Below, one piece after another: positions 53,414 through 64,000 of a stretch of DNA of 64,000 nt. The notes beneath the pieces are model-generated. The model did not search any database. It was given only the letters and a program-made list of their open reading frames with translations, and was not told where the DNA came from. Each line of letters starts with the position of its first letter. Within the stretch, counting starts at the first letter, position 1. Source of the DNA: Manihot esculenta (taxonomy: Eukaryota; Streptophyta; Magnoliopsida; Malpighiales; Euphorbiaceae). The translations under genes were made by a program, and so were the position numbers. The stretch spans positions 5,326,058-5,390,057 of the forward strand of contig NC_035168.2 of the NCBI RefSeq assembly GCF_001659605.2. Direction: 5' to 3'.

Positions 53414-55665
53414 GTATGTTTTTACGTTGTCTTTATCAGCTCATTGCCTGATTGGTTTTAACTATGTTAGATCTCTTTATTTTTTGCGTTTTATGATCTG
53501 GGTATTCCTGATCTTCTTATATTATTTGTGGGTTTTCTTTATTTTTTTGATCTGTGCTTTGATCTAATTGTAATGAATTTGGCTTATTCTTTATACTTCC
53601 TTAGTTCGCGTTCATGTCAATTCTTCCGTTTTTTATTGTTTCTTCTGGTTGATCTCTCAAATTCTGTTTTATGTACGTGTTTGGTTTGTTTTTGTTTGGA
53701 GGAACTATGCTTTGTTTTCTTCTTCTTCTTCTTTTAATCACTATACGCAGTAATAAGGCGAATTGATTTGCGAGGACATGAGAGTATCATGATTTAATGC
53801 GAGCTAATCCTTCAATCAGAGTAAGTTATTCCTGCAATGCATTGTCAAGACTTCATGGAAAAGTTATCTGGGTTTGGATCATATGATGTTTGCCTGTGAT
53901 AAAAACCAACTAGATCATTGATCGATGAGGGTAGTTGTTCGAAATATGATTCAGATTGCAGGTTTTTATCATCGCTTGTCAGATGATGGGCTGGCGGGAA
54001 GCTTTTAGGAAGCTGAGATGATTTGCTTAATTGTTTTTGATAAATTTGTTTTGGGCATATCTAGTTTTTTCAGCGAGCTCATGATTGATGATCGCTATTC
54101 AAGTATCAAAATTTCTTGGGTTGGAAACAAGGATTGCTGAGTTGTTCCTCTAAAACATAGGTAACATATGAACATTATATATCCAGCATGGATCTTATGG
54201 GAAATCTGGATTTATGGGTGAAAGAATTTACCAGTTTCTATATTATCTGGGGTTCAAAGGAAGCATTCACGAGAGAAATGTGATCGTTTTTTTTTACCAC
54301 AATGTGCTGATTGAAGATCCTACACCACTTGTGGTTCTTGTGGTGGCTTCATTTTGATGCCTTACTAAGTTTGATATCAAGCGGCATGGTAGCAAAATAC
54401 ACACAAACATAAACAATATATATATATAGAAGTTGGATAGAAGGCAGAAGTTCCTGGTATGGTGGTTATATTTATTATGCTATCTGAAGGCTAACTGTGA
54501 GGTTTTATGCTATGGACCAGTAACCGACTACTATTAGTTTATGTATTGCATATATTATTTGCCGGGATCAGAAATGTGGAAGAAGCATTATAGTTTCTGG
54601 CCTGAGATAATCAAGAATACAAGATGGAGGGCTAATGTTCAATTGGTTATCCATATTACTTCATAACAGCGGCCAGAGTGGATGAGTGACTTGCATTTAT
54701 GATTGCTTCCAAAGCATGTTGCTGGAGCATTGAAGAGTTGAAGTTTTATGAATTTCTGATCCCTTTTAACAATTATTTATGGGTATGGTTCATGTAATTC
54801 CACATGTACACATTTTGCATGCCACAAGTAGGATGTGTTACAAATAGTGGTAAGATATGTTGGACTCTCCTACCTTCAGGGATCATGTTAACAATATGAA
54901 GTTGTTGATGTCATTTTGGGTTTTTAGAAACTATGTTGAAAAGCTTTGTAATTTCAGCAAGAATGGATAAAAATAATTCAAAAGTTGGTAATTCAAACAG
55001 CAAACCAGGGAACACAAGTTGGAGCAACATAGTTGCTGGTTCTCAAGAGTATAAAGAGGACGAAATTTATGGGGTTATCTTTATTTTCATAGGGAAATTT
55101 TGAGCACTGTAGAGTGCTTGTATTATACCTGTGTGGAATGGACTTTTCTTTAGCTTTGCATCTAGTCGTGCTTCAATCACATGCCAATCGTACAATGTAT
55201 CTATTTGATACTAATAAAATGTTGGAGATTTCAAGACATTGAGCTTTTTGAAAGATTGATTCCAGTGTGTGTTAGGAAAAAGAACCAAAATTTGGGTGCA
55301 GGCTTTGTTAGTACCTAAAAGAATGCTAGCAAGTAGAATGCACCTGTAGGGCCTATGACAAATCACCATAACTGTGCGGCAAACCCCGCCTTGAAAAAAA
55401 AAATATAAAAGTAAAAACAGTCTACATGGCATGAGATATGGTTCATTAAGATGCTTATGAGATATAATTGAAAAATGAAGGGTTTGTATTTTTTACTCAA
55501 TGTTTGCTTATTTTGTAACTATCCAAATGTGCTTTTTTTTCTTTTCTTCTTTATTGTTATTCTTTGAGATGGTTGTAAAATTGTCCTCTTTGGGTTTCTA
55601 TTCATGTCGTGGTTGGTACTTGAAATATGCAACAAATGGAATTGACAAATTATTTATTATTGCAG
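53414..55665 (+). other. Putative 5'-UTR intron of villin
   Basis: Donor GTATGT at 53414; a good acceptor TTATTATTGCAG ends at 55665, leaving a 115-nt second leader exon before the ATG at 55781. Long leader introns are common in plant cytoskeletal genes. Other acceptors lie nearby (CTTTCCAG, GATTTCAG), so the exact junction is uncertain. No coding frame of note inside. Confidence 0.55.
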
Positions 55666-55780
55666 TTGCAGCAGGCTCTGCGCACTGTGCACTTTCCAGA
55701 TATCAGATAGCTGGAGTTATAAACGATATCTAATTTGAATTTTCTGTTAAAAAGCAGTTATATAAGCAGGATTTCAGACA

Positions 55781-58700
55781 ATGTCTAGCTCTACAAAAGC
55801 TCTGGATCCTGCATTTCAGGGAGTAGGTCAAAGACCGTATCCTTTAATGCGAGGAGCAACTTTGTATAATGATGTTTTGGTGTTTAAACTTTGGGTGTTA
55901 TTCAGTGTCCTTTTCAATTTTATTTAACTGGATATGACAATGGTGAATATTTGTCTTTTGATATTGTTAAATGTTGGAACTTGGACATGGTTCCACTTTG
56001 CTGCTGTTGAACTTAACATTTTTTAGAGGGACTGAAATCTGGCGTATTGAGAATTTTCAGCCAGTTCCACTGCCAAAATCGGATTATGGAAAATTCTACA
56101 TGGGGGATTCTTATATTGTTTTGCAGGTATAATCTCTCTGTCTGTCTCTGTCTCGCTCTGTCTCATGCTCTTTTATTTTGTTTATTAATTTTTTTGACTT
56201 TTTTTATTTTTTGTTCTAATATCTCTTACATGAGTGAAACTCAGAATAGAAATTCACAGTGTTGTAGTTTCTCTTCTTAGGTGGTGTTAAGAATCTACAT
56301 TAGTTTCGTTTTAGTAGCTCACAAATTACTCAGTGAAGCTGTTCTGTGTGCTGACATTTTTTCTGATACGGAGGGAGGGGTAAAAACCATTTGAAGCCGT
56401 TATGAAGCATCAACCTGCCCTTGAGGCTGGCATCCTGCCCTGGGTATTTTGAAATCCAGAAATTATGATAACATATCACAATTTCAGTATTCATCATCCT
56501 TTTCTGTTAGTTTAAATGTAGGTTTGTGGGATCTTCGTGGGATTATTCTGCGTATAGTAAAACTATTTTACTGCTGGGGTGTGGGCTATTGGTGAGAGAG
56601 TGTTGTGCTGAAGGGTGCACTTATCAGTCTTTTTTTTTTCTAATATTACGTGGTCACTTTTTTATTGGTATATACTTTATCATGATCTCATCTGTCTTCT
56701 TTCTTTCTAGACAACATCTGGCAAGGGGGGTGCTTATCTCTATGACATACACTTCTGGATTGGAAAAGATACAAGTCAGGTGTGCTTTTACTGAATTTTT
56801 TTTAATTCTTTCAGTTGTTCTAAACTATCGTCTCAGAGTCAGAGTCAGACTTGAGGAGAAGCAGTATTATCTCACTTAATATTATAACTTACTATAGGAT
56901 GAAGCTGGAACAGCAGCAATCAAAACTGTTGAACTTGATGCAGTTCTTGGTGGGCGTGCTGTTCAGTATAGAGAACTACAAGGCCATGAATCTGACAAAT
57001 TTTTGTCCTACTTTAAACCTTGTATCATGCCATTAGAGGGGGGTGTTGCTTCTGGGTTTAAGACACCTGAGGAAGAAGTATTTGAAACACGGTTGTACGT
57101 TTGTAGGGGAAAACGTGTTGTCAGAATGAAGCAGGTATCAGATTATGTTAACCTGGAGACCCATGATTAAATGTTCTCAAATGCTGCAGAAGTGGATCAA
57201 CAGAATATGATTCCACGTGTCTTGTGCAGGTTCCCTTTGCCCGGACCTCACTGAATCATGATGATGTGTTTATCTTAGACACTGAAAAAAAGATCTATCA
57301 GTTCAACGGTGCAAATTCCAATATCCAAGAACGGGCCAAAGCTTTAGAAGTAATTCAGTTTTTGAAGGAAAAGTATCATGAAGGGACATGTGACGTTGCA
57401 ATTGTTGGTAAGTTCACCAGTAGTTATAATTTGTGATACTTTCTCCACTCCTGAGTACTTTTTAACAGACATGTCTTATCCAAACTTTTTTTATCAGTTC
57501 TTCCCATCCTATCAGTTGGATGATTCTTTTGCATGACTAAGTTTTGCATAATGGCTATCTCTGTGCCAGATGATGGAAAATTAGATACCGAGTCAGATTC
57601 AGGTGAATTTTGGGTTCTCTTTGGTGGGTTTGCTCCAATTGGCAAAAAGGTTATTAGCGAAGATGATATTATCCCAGAGAGCACACCAGCTAAACTTTAT
57701 AGGTAAGCTTGTCTTCGAACATTCTGTTTTTGCTTGCATTCCTATTCAGAGTGGTAAAACTTATATTGAGTTTTGATGCTTATTTTTTTGTGCCTTTGGT
57801 AAATGCATCATGTTTGGGCATGTGAATATGCTCATAGATAATGGATTACCCTATAAAACTGCATATAAATACATGTATTACTATCTTTTTCAACTTCTTT
57901 ACTTGTACAGGGTCCATTGGTAAATTCATTTTGTCAACTTCAATTCCTTGGGAATGTTTTGTTGTTTAATGATTTGTCGAATCTTATGGTTTTAACATAC
58001 TATGTTCAGTTAAGATGTTATCACACTCTCCACACAATTAAATATATGAAGTTCAAACCGGTAACTGATCATCACTGCAACTTGGCCTAGCCTAGGAATC
58101 TTAGATGGTTACTTAATTTGATGTCTTGTTCTGTATTAAATTGCTCATTTCTTATTTATTTATTTTTCAAAACTCATGGAGTGTAAACAAATATGTATTC
58201 TTTTCTTCTGGAGGGAATTCTGCTGCACAATATGAATCATCTATTGACTAGTGATTATCTTGAAGGTGCTATATTGTCACTCGACTTCATTGAAGTTCTT
58301 AATCCTTTATCATTGTCTTCAAAGATTATATTTTATTAATGTGGAAGAACACGAGTGTATTCTGCATTTATTAACATAAGGCTCTAAATTTGCAATCACT
58401 TATTTACTGTGTCCTGCAGCAATCCTGATGGTGAGGTGAAGGTTGTAGAAGGTGAACTGTCCAAAGACCTGCTAGAAAACAACAAATGCTATCTACTGGA
58501 TTGTGGTGCTGAGGTATTTGTTTGGGTTGGCCGTGTAACACAAGTGGAGGAGAGAAAAGCTGCCTGTCAGGCTGCTGAGGTAGATATGTATATTTTATTG
58601 TACTTCCTTTTGTTTTAACATGAATGGATTGTCATCTCCAAAATATGCATGCAGGAATTTATTGTGAGCCAAAACAGGCCAAAATCTACTCATATAACCC

Positions 58701-61700
58701 GGGTCATTCAAGGCTATGAGACATATTCATTCAAATCAAACTTTGATTCCTGGCCAGCTGGGTCAGCAGCTCCTGGAGCTGAGGAAGGAAGAGGGAAAGT
58801 AGCAGGTAATGGTCACTACCTGATTGTTGAATTAAACTAGGGTACTTCTGGATAATATTATTAAATTTGGCATTTCATGAAATGAAGCTCTGCTGAAGCA
58901 ACAAGGTGTCGGTGTCAAGGGTATGGCAAAAAGTACTCCTGTTAATGAGGAAGTCCCACCTTTGCTTGAAGGAGGTGGAAAGATGGAGGTTTAGTTGACA
59001 TTTTGATCCCATGGTTGCCTTGAGAACTCTTTGATGTATAACGCTTGTTATTCTGTTTTACCAAATATTGAATATTGTTTGTTTTCCAGGTATGGTACAT
59101 CAATGGTAGCGCAAAGACACCATTGCCTAAGGATGATATTGGTAAATTTTATAGTGGAGATTGCTACATCATACTTTACACCTATCACTCAGGTGATAGG
59201 AAAGAAGATTACCTTTTGTGCTGTTGGTTTGGGAAAGATAGCATGGAGGTAATTATATTGTTAGTATTTGTGTTAAAGATGATTGAAAGTACATGTTAAT
59301 AATAATGTCATAGAGACAGATATAGTATCACAAGTAATATTATTAAATTGCTTCTATTATTGTTGTAGAGCATGCCTAATTGCCTATGCACTTGCAAACA
59401 AAAGCAAATTCAATAGGTTTTTATGGTCTGGATATGAGTTTTTTTTTATCGGAATATGTTGGTTTATCCATTGCTCTTGTTTGGATGTGATTCATTTCTA
59501 CTGGATATTTTAGTACACCACTTTGGTGTCTGGAATTGTTGTTGGCATTTCTTATTTTTCCTTATTTCCACCTTTTTTTTAATTAAGAATGTATAAATTA
59601 GTGCTTCCTTGATCTGCTTTCTTTTTTCTACCTGAATACACATCACGGCTTTTGGTCTTCCGTCATCCTGAACACTGGACCGACATTCTTGAGATATATT
59701 TTTTCAGTACATTTGATAAAGCATATCTGTGCTTCAAGTAGTTGGTCAATTTCTTGCTCTGTGGACTAAGAGGCTCAATCATTTTGGCAATTTGTTTTCA
59801 GTTTGTTCTTTTACTGTTATGAAGTATTTGATTTTTGAGATGTATTATGTTGCACTGTTCATTTCCTGTCTATTCATGGATGTAGACTATATTTTTTTTG
59901 TCTGCACTACATATCTGTATGATAACTTCCAGCCTTATTTATGGCATATAGGAATTTTTTTTTATGCCTGCTAAGTGCTAACTCTCACCGTATGGTAATT
60001 AAGGAGTTGTTGAATCATGGTGATATAATGATATGTGCTTATGTTCTTCTCTTGAAAAAGAATTTTATGTATTTGATTGTTTTTTTCTATTCATGCTTAT
60101 TTTTTTAATCATTGATATTTTATATTATATTTAGGGTGGTGATATAATGATATGTGCTTATGTTCTTCTCTTGAAAAAGAATTTTATGTATTTGATTGTT
60201 TTTTTCTATTCATGCTTATTTTTTGAATCATTGATATTTTATATTATATTTAGGGCCAGATTATGTTGGATTAACTTTTTTGCTTTTGTATTCATCCTAT
60301 TCAGGAGGATCAGAAGATGGCTGTTAGGTTGGCCAATACAATGTCCAACTCACTAAAAGGCAGACCTGTTCAGGTATGATACCATGTGTAGTTAAAGCAT
60401 AAATTTTACTTCTATCATTTGCATTGATATGTTCTTCTTGCAGGGTCGCATTTTTCAAGGCAAGGAACCACCACAATTCATCGCACTTTTTCAGCCAATG
60501 GTAGTTCTCAAGGTACATATCAAATTCTTATGCAAAATATGATGTATAGGTTAAGAACAATTATAACACCTACCATGAAGTATTTTGCTTGATGTTGGGA
60601 GGCTGTGTCTAACCTTGTCCCATTTGATTGATTCTGTCTTCAGGGCGGTTTAAGCTCTGGGTACAAGAAATATATTGAAGGGAAAGGATTGACAGATGAA
60701 ACTTATACATCAGATTGTGTTGCACTTATTCAGATATCTGGAACTTCAGTTCATAACAACAAGGCAGTGCAAGTTGATGCGGTATAAAACATCTTCTTTT
60801 CCACAATTCCACTGATTCACTTTGTTAAAGTTCCCTATGAACATACTTTTTTCCTTTATGGTTTTCCAGTGGTTATAATTTTGCAATATTGTTTTTGGCT
60901 TCCTATTCTTCCATCGACTATTGTGATCAGGCTGTGTTTTAGTTTTAGAATTGACCGTTTACTTTGATATTTAAAACGTTTTCTAGTTTTGCATATAAAA
61001 GTCAATTTTAACAGTTTCTTTTGTCTGCATATGTATTGTTTGTTTTAGGTTGCGGCATCATTGAACTCTACAGGATGCTTCCTTCTGCAATCTGGGTCTT
61101 CTGTTTTCACATGGCATGGGAATCAAAGTACCTTTGAGCAGCAGCAATTATCTGCAAAAATTGCTGAATTTTTGAAGGTTTGCTAATTAGAATTTTATTA
61201 TTTGATCTCTATCGGAAGATATTTGGTCTCTGCAAATATTATCATGCTTTGCCATTATCAAATAGGCTGTAATAACTTGGTTATGATTAAATTTGATTTT
61301 TCCATCAACTGGCAAGAGGAACCAACTGATTGTTTTTGGTAATTTAGTTAAATTGTTGAAGAGAATGGAAGCATGATGACGAAATTTGTAAAATTTTCAA
61401 AATGTATTCTTGTGAAAAAGAAAAAAGCACCCGTGCAAGTTGTTTCAAATTAAGTGGGGGGATTGGTAAATCTACAATATAAAATACATGTCTCTTAAAT
61501 ATCCTTTTTTGAAGCATTTTTTTGACATTTGTACTTTGCTGAGAAGAATTCTTTAATTATTTGTCTTAGAGAACATAGGAAAAGAAATGAAGTTCATGTA
61601 AGTTATTTTTTTACTTGCCATTGGGAAATTCATGCATAGCCTTTTGTTCTCTTAAACCAAATCATGGAAAAGGCTCATGGCTTCTTTTTTCCTATTATTA

Positions 61701-64000
61701 TATGCTGTTTTTTTTTACACAAGTTTTATTACCTTGTTATTTCAGCCAGGAGTTGCTTTGAAACATGCTAAAGAGGGAACTGAAAGCTCAGCATTCTGGT
61801 TTGCACTTGGGGGCAAACAAAACTACACCAGCAAAAAAGCTTCTCCAGAAGTTGCCAGAGATCCCCACCTGTTCGCATTCTCATTCAATAAAGGTGGCCT
61901 TTTATTTTCTGAAATTCTGCTGCTACTCCAATTTAATTTTGTGTTTGCATGAAGTGAAATCTTATGATGATTTTCAAGTAGCCAAAATAAACTCTAACTC
62001 TTTCTTTTTCTTCTTATCATTTTGCTGCTATGTGGATCTCTTCAGGAAAATTTCTGGTAAGTTCTAGAGTTGCAAGTGTACTTGAGGTCTTTGTATACAG
62101 CTGCTTAGAAGCTTTCATGTTCTGCTGGCCAGGTTGAGGAAATTTACAACTTCTCCCAAGATGATCTATTGACTGAGGATATTTTGATACTTGATACACA
62201 TGCTGAAGTCTTCATTTGGGTTGGTCAATCTGTCGATCCGAAAGAAAAGCAGAATGCTTTTGACATTGGCCAGGTACTGTGTCATGATAATAGGAAGAAT
62301 AGGAGCTGTGATAATGTAAAGAGGGGACAAGCTAATTACAATCAGCTAAGAATTGAATAATACAAATAAGTACTTCTCTCTCTAATTTTCTCCTCTCTCT
62401 TTCTCTCTTCCTCTTTCTTCTTCTCGATCTCCTCCTATATCCTGTTCTTCATATTATCATGACATACTTCTTAAAACAGTTTGTTCTTTAGTCTGATATT
62501 CTATGTGCCTTTATGGGACTAGCCCTAAAGTCAAATAAAATGAGAAGGATCTGTTAGCTGATCTCAAATAGATTAGGTTTGAGGCTGAATAGAATTGAAT
62601 TATACCGAGTAGATTTTGTCAAATGTTCTTTTAACTCATTCATATATTCTTCACAGAAATACATAGAAATGGCTGCATCTCTCGAGGGTTTGGCTCCAAA
62701 AGTACCACTTTACAAGGTTACCGAGGGAAATGAACCATCATTCTTCACAACATATTTTTCATGGGATCCCACAAAAGCCATGGTAGGTTCTGCTTCAGTG
62801 TGATTTATTTCATTTCTGGAAATTAGTAGAACAGTTCATAGCTTTCTTATCAGTATTTTCACGGTAAATATTGACTGCAAGAATCTAGTATTGGTTTTGT
62901 TTGTAGCGAGTTTGGATGGATGCAATGTATGCTTGCGCAAAAAAGAGAAATTTAATGATTGTGTTGAAAATTTTTGGCTGTATTGGACTCTTGAAAGTAA
63001 AGGTTTTAAGCTAAATTAGAAGAAAGAAAGAAAGAATACATGTAGTGTGGGAATTTAGCTTCCCGCTGTCATATATATTCTGTTTTGTTTTATTATTCAC
63101 TATTAGTTTGTATATTTTAGAAATTTCCTCCATTAATTTCAGGTTTCTGGAAACTCATTCCAAAAGAAGGCCGCGTTACTTTTTGGTTTTGCACATCATG
63201 CTGTGGAGGTAAATGGTTTATTCATTTATATCAGACAAAACACTGCTGGTTAACATGGTGTTGGATATAAAAAATATAAATCTTTGCCGTATATGTCTTT
63301 GTATATACAGCTTTAATCAGTCTTTGTCATACAAAATAAATTGCCTTCCAATATGCAATGACATTCTTTTCATTCTTTCTGCATTTTGTCATTTTCTTTC
63401 CATTTCTTTTTCTTGTTGCAGCTTACCTTTTTTCATTTAGTTGCGCATCAGCTTTTTACTATAGGAAATGGTTATGAAAATAGGCCATCTGACTATCTTC
63501 TCAATGAGCTTCTAGCTGAGACAGTATTGTTGATTTATTGTTGCAGATTTCTATGACAGCCAGCCCCTTGTCTATCTCAATTTTCCTTTTTCATTTGGTT
63601 TTGAATTGGGACCTATATCTGTTTTCAGATCCCTGGATATAGAATGTAGAGATGTTGGTATATGCACCTTGTTTTGTGAATTTGGCCTTTCCTTCGTATG
63701 CATTCTTCTTTCTTGTGTTGCTCCCCACCTCCTCCCATGTCCAGGTGTCACCTCCCCCCCTTCCTTTCATGGGATTTTCATCCAGAACTGCTTTTCTGGG
63801 GCATATTTTGTTCACTCCTCAGAGACATCTTCATTGATGATGAGATCTGATGACACATGAATTGTCATTCAAGTTGTAATTTCCTGTTCTTTGATATGCT
63901 AATGTAGTTTTGAGAGGATGAAATGTGCTAGCTTGTGCACTTTGAAGTTTTCATTCTAAGATATAGTGTGGCATTTCTGTGACAGGATAAGTCCAACGGA
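55781..64000 (+). CDS. VLN: Villin (actin filament bundling/severing, VLN2/VLN3 type), 3' end beyond window
   Basis: Actin filament bundling, capping and Ca-dependent severing protein of the cytosol, with six gelsolin repeats plus a C-terminal headpiece. Exons: 55781-55836, 56027-56126, 56711-56779, 56898-57134, 57230-57407, 57570-57702, 58420-58579, 58655-58805, 58888-58988, 59090-59248, 60305-60373, 60444-60512, 60644-60781, 61049-61177, 61746-61893, 62046-62056, 62133-62273, 62657-62782, 63143-63208, 63986->64000. Phases agree throughout and give 752 codons with no stop. It begins [20 protein letters not shown]; gelsolin signatures include [41 protein letters not shown] and [12 protein letters not shown]. 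Plant villins are about 950-980 aa, so the end of repeat 6, the linker and the headpiece lie beyond the edge. The VLN2/3 subgroup is judged from the N-terminus. Confidence 0.95.
60018..60255 (+). repeat. 119-bp tandem duplication in villin intron 10
   Basis: Two adjacent units starting at TGGTGATATAATGATATGTG are nearly identical (one visible difference, TTTTTTAATC versus TTTTTGAATC). Each ends with TATATTATATTTAGGG, which contains an acceptor-like TTTAG. The true acceptor used by the next exon is TATTCAG at 60304. Confidence 0.88.
62046..62056 (+). other. 11-nt microexon of villin
   Basis: GAAAATTTCTG lies between CTCTTCAG and GTAAGTTC. With one base from the previous exon it supplies four codons (GKFL) needed to join FNK to VEEIYNF, as in other villins. 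Without it the reading frame breaks. Confidence 0.88.

Noticed and set aside
63606..63860. 84-codon frame in the last visible villin intron
   Set aside because: It lies between exons 19 and 20, which join in phase without it; low-complexity and no villin similarity.

Overview
This is plant nuclear DNA: AT-rich, with intron-split genes, plant-type LTR retrotransposons, LINE relics and an endogenous pararetrovirus. The two host genes (a plant sterol C24-methyltransferase and a plant villin) point to a eudicot. Euphorbiaceae (rubber tree or cassava type) is my guess from the protein flavour only, with low confidence.

Host genes. A cycloartenol/sterol C24-methyltransferase gene (SMT1 type) runs on the minus strand from 26904 down to 5080. 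I placed 13 exons with consistent phases that sum to a 1,023-base open frame (340 aa), although the gene is spread over 21.8 kb. Intron 1 is GC-AG. Intron 2 (13.6 kb) holds an endogenous pararetrovirus, intron 11 (4.3 kb) holds a 4.1-kb Copia element, and intron 12 holds a fold-back repeat. A villin gene (VLN2/VLN3 type) runs on the plus strand from a 5' leader near 53.1 kb. Its 20 coding exons from 55781 reach the right edge of the window, giving 752 codons without the C-terminal headpiece, and include an 11-nt microexon. The two genes diverge, with about 26 kb of repeat-rich DNA between them.

Region by region. 1-1308: an internally deleted Copia derivative with an expanded leader repeat. 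About 1764-4390: a badly decayed Ty3/gypsy relic. 5080-26904: the SMT1 gene with its nested insertions. 27.0-34.1 kb: AT-rich intergenic DNA with a MITE-like repeat and a LINE relic. 34144-45039: a young, complete Ty3/gypsy element of Tat type (494-bp LTRs with two differences, TSD AGCCA). It has a 70-bp tandem array and antisense ORFs between pol and the 3' LTR. 45.0-53.0 kb: AT-rich DNA with two further copies of the MITE-like repeat and a second LINE relic of the same family in opposite orientation. 53.1-64.0 kb: villin.

Most unusual structure. The pararetrovirus in SMT1 intron 2 is one minus-strand stretch of about 1.3 genome lengths (monomer about 7.6 kb by internal alignment) fused to a partial plus-strand copy. 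Together they form two 3.6-kb inverted arms (17565-21126 and 22625-26200) around a 1.5-kb spacer. Transcription of SMT1 would carry both arms in one RNA, a natural hairpin-RNA configuration inside an apparently intact sterol gene. Each viral copy carries its own breaks.
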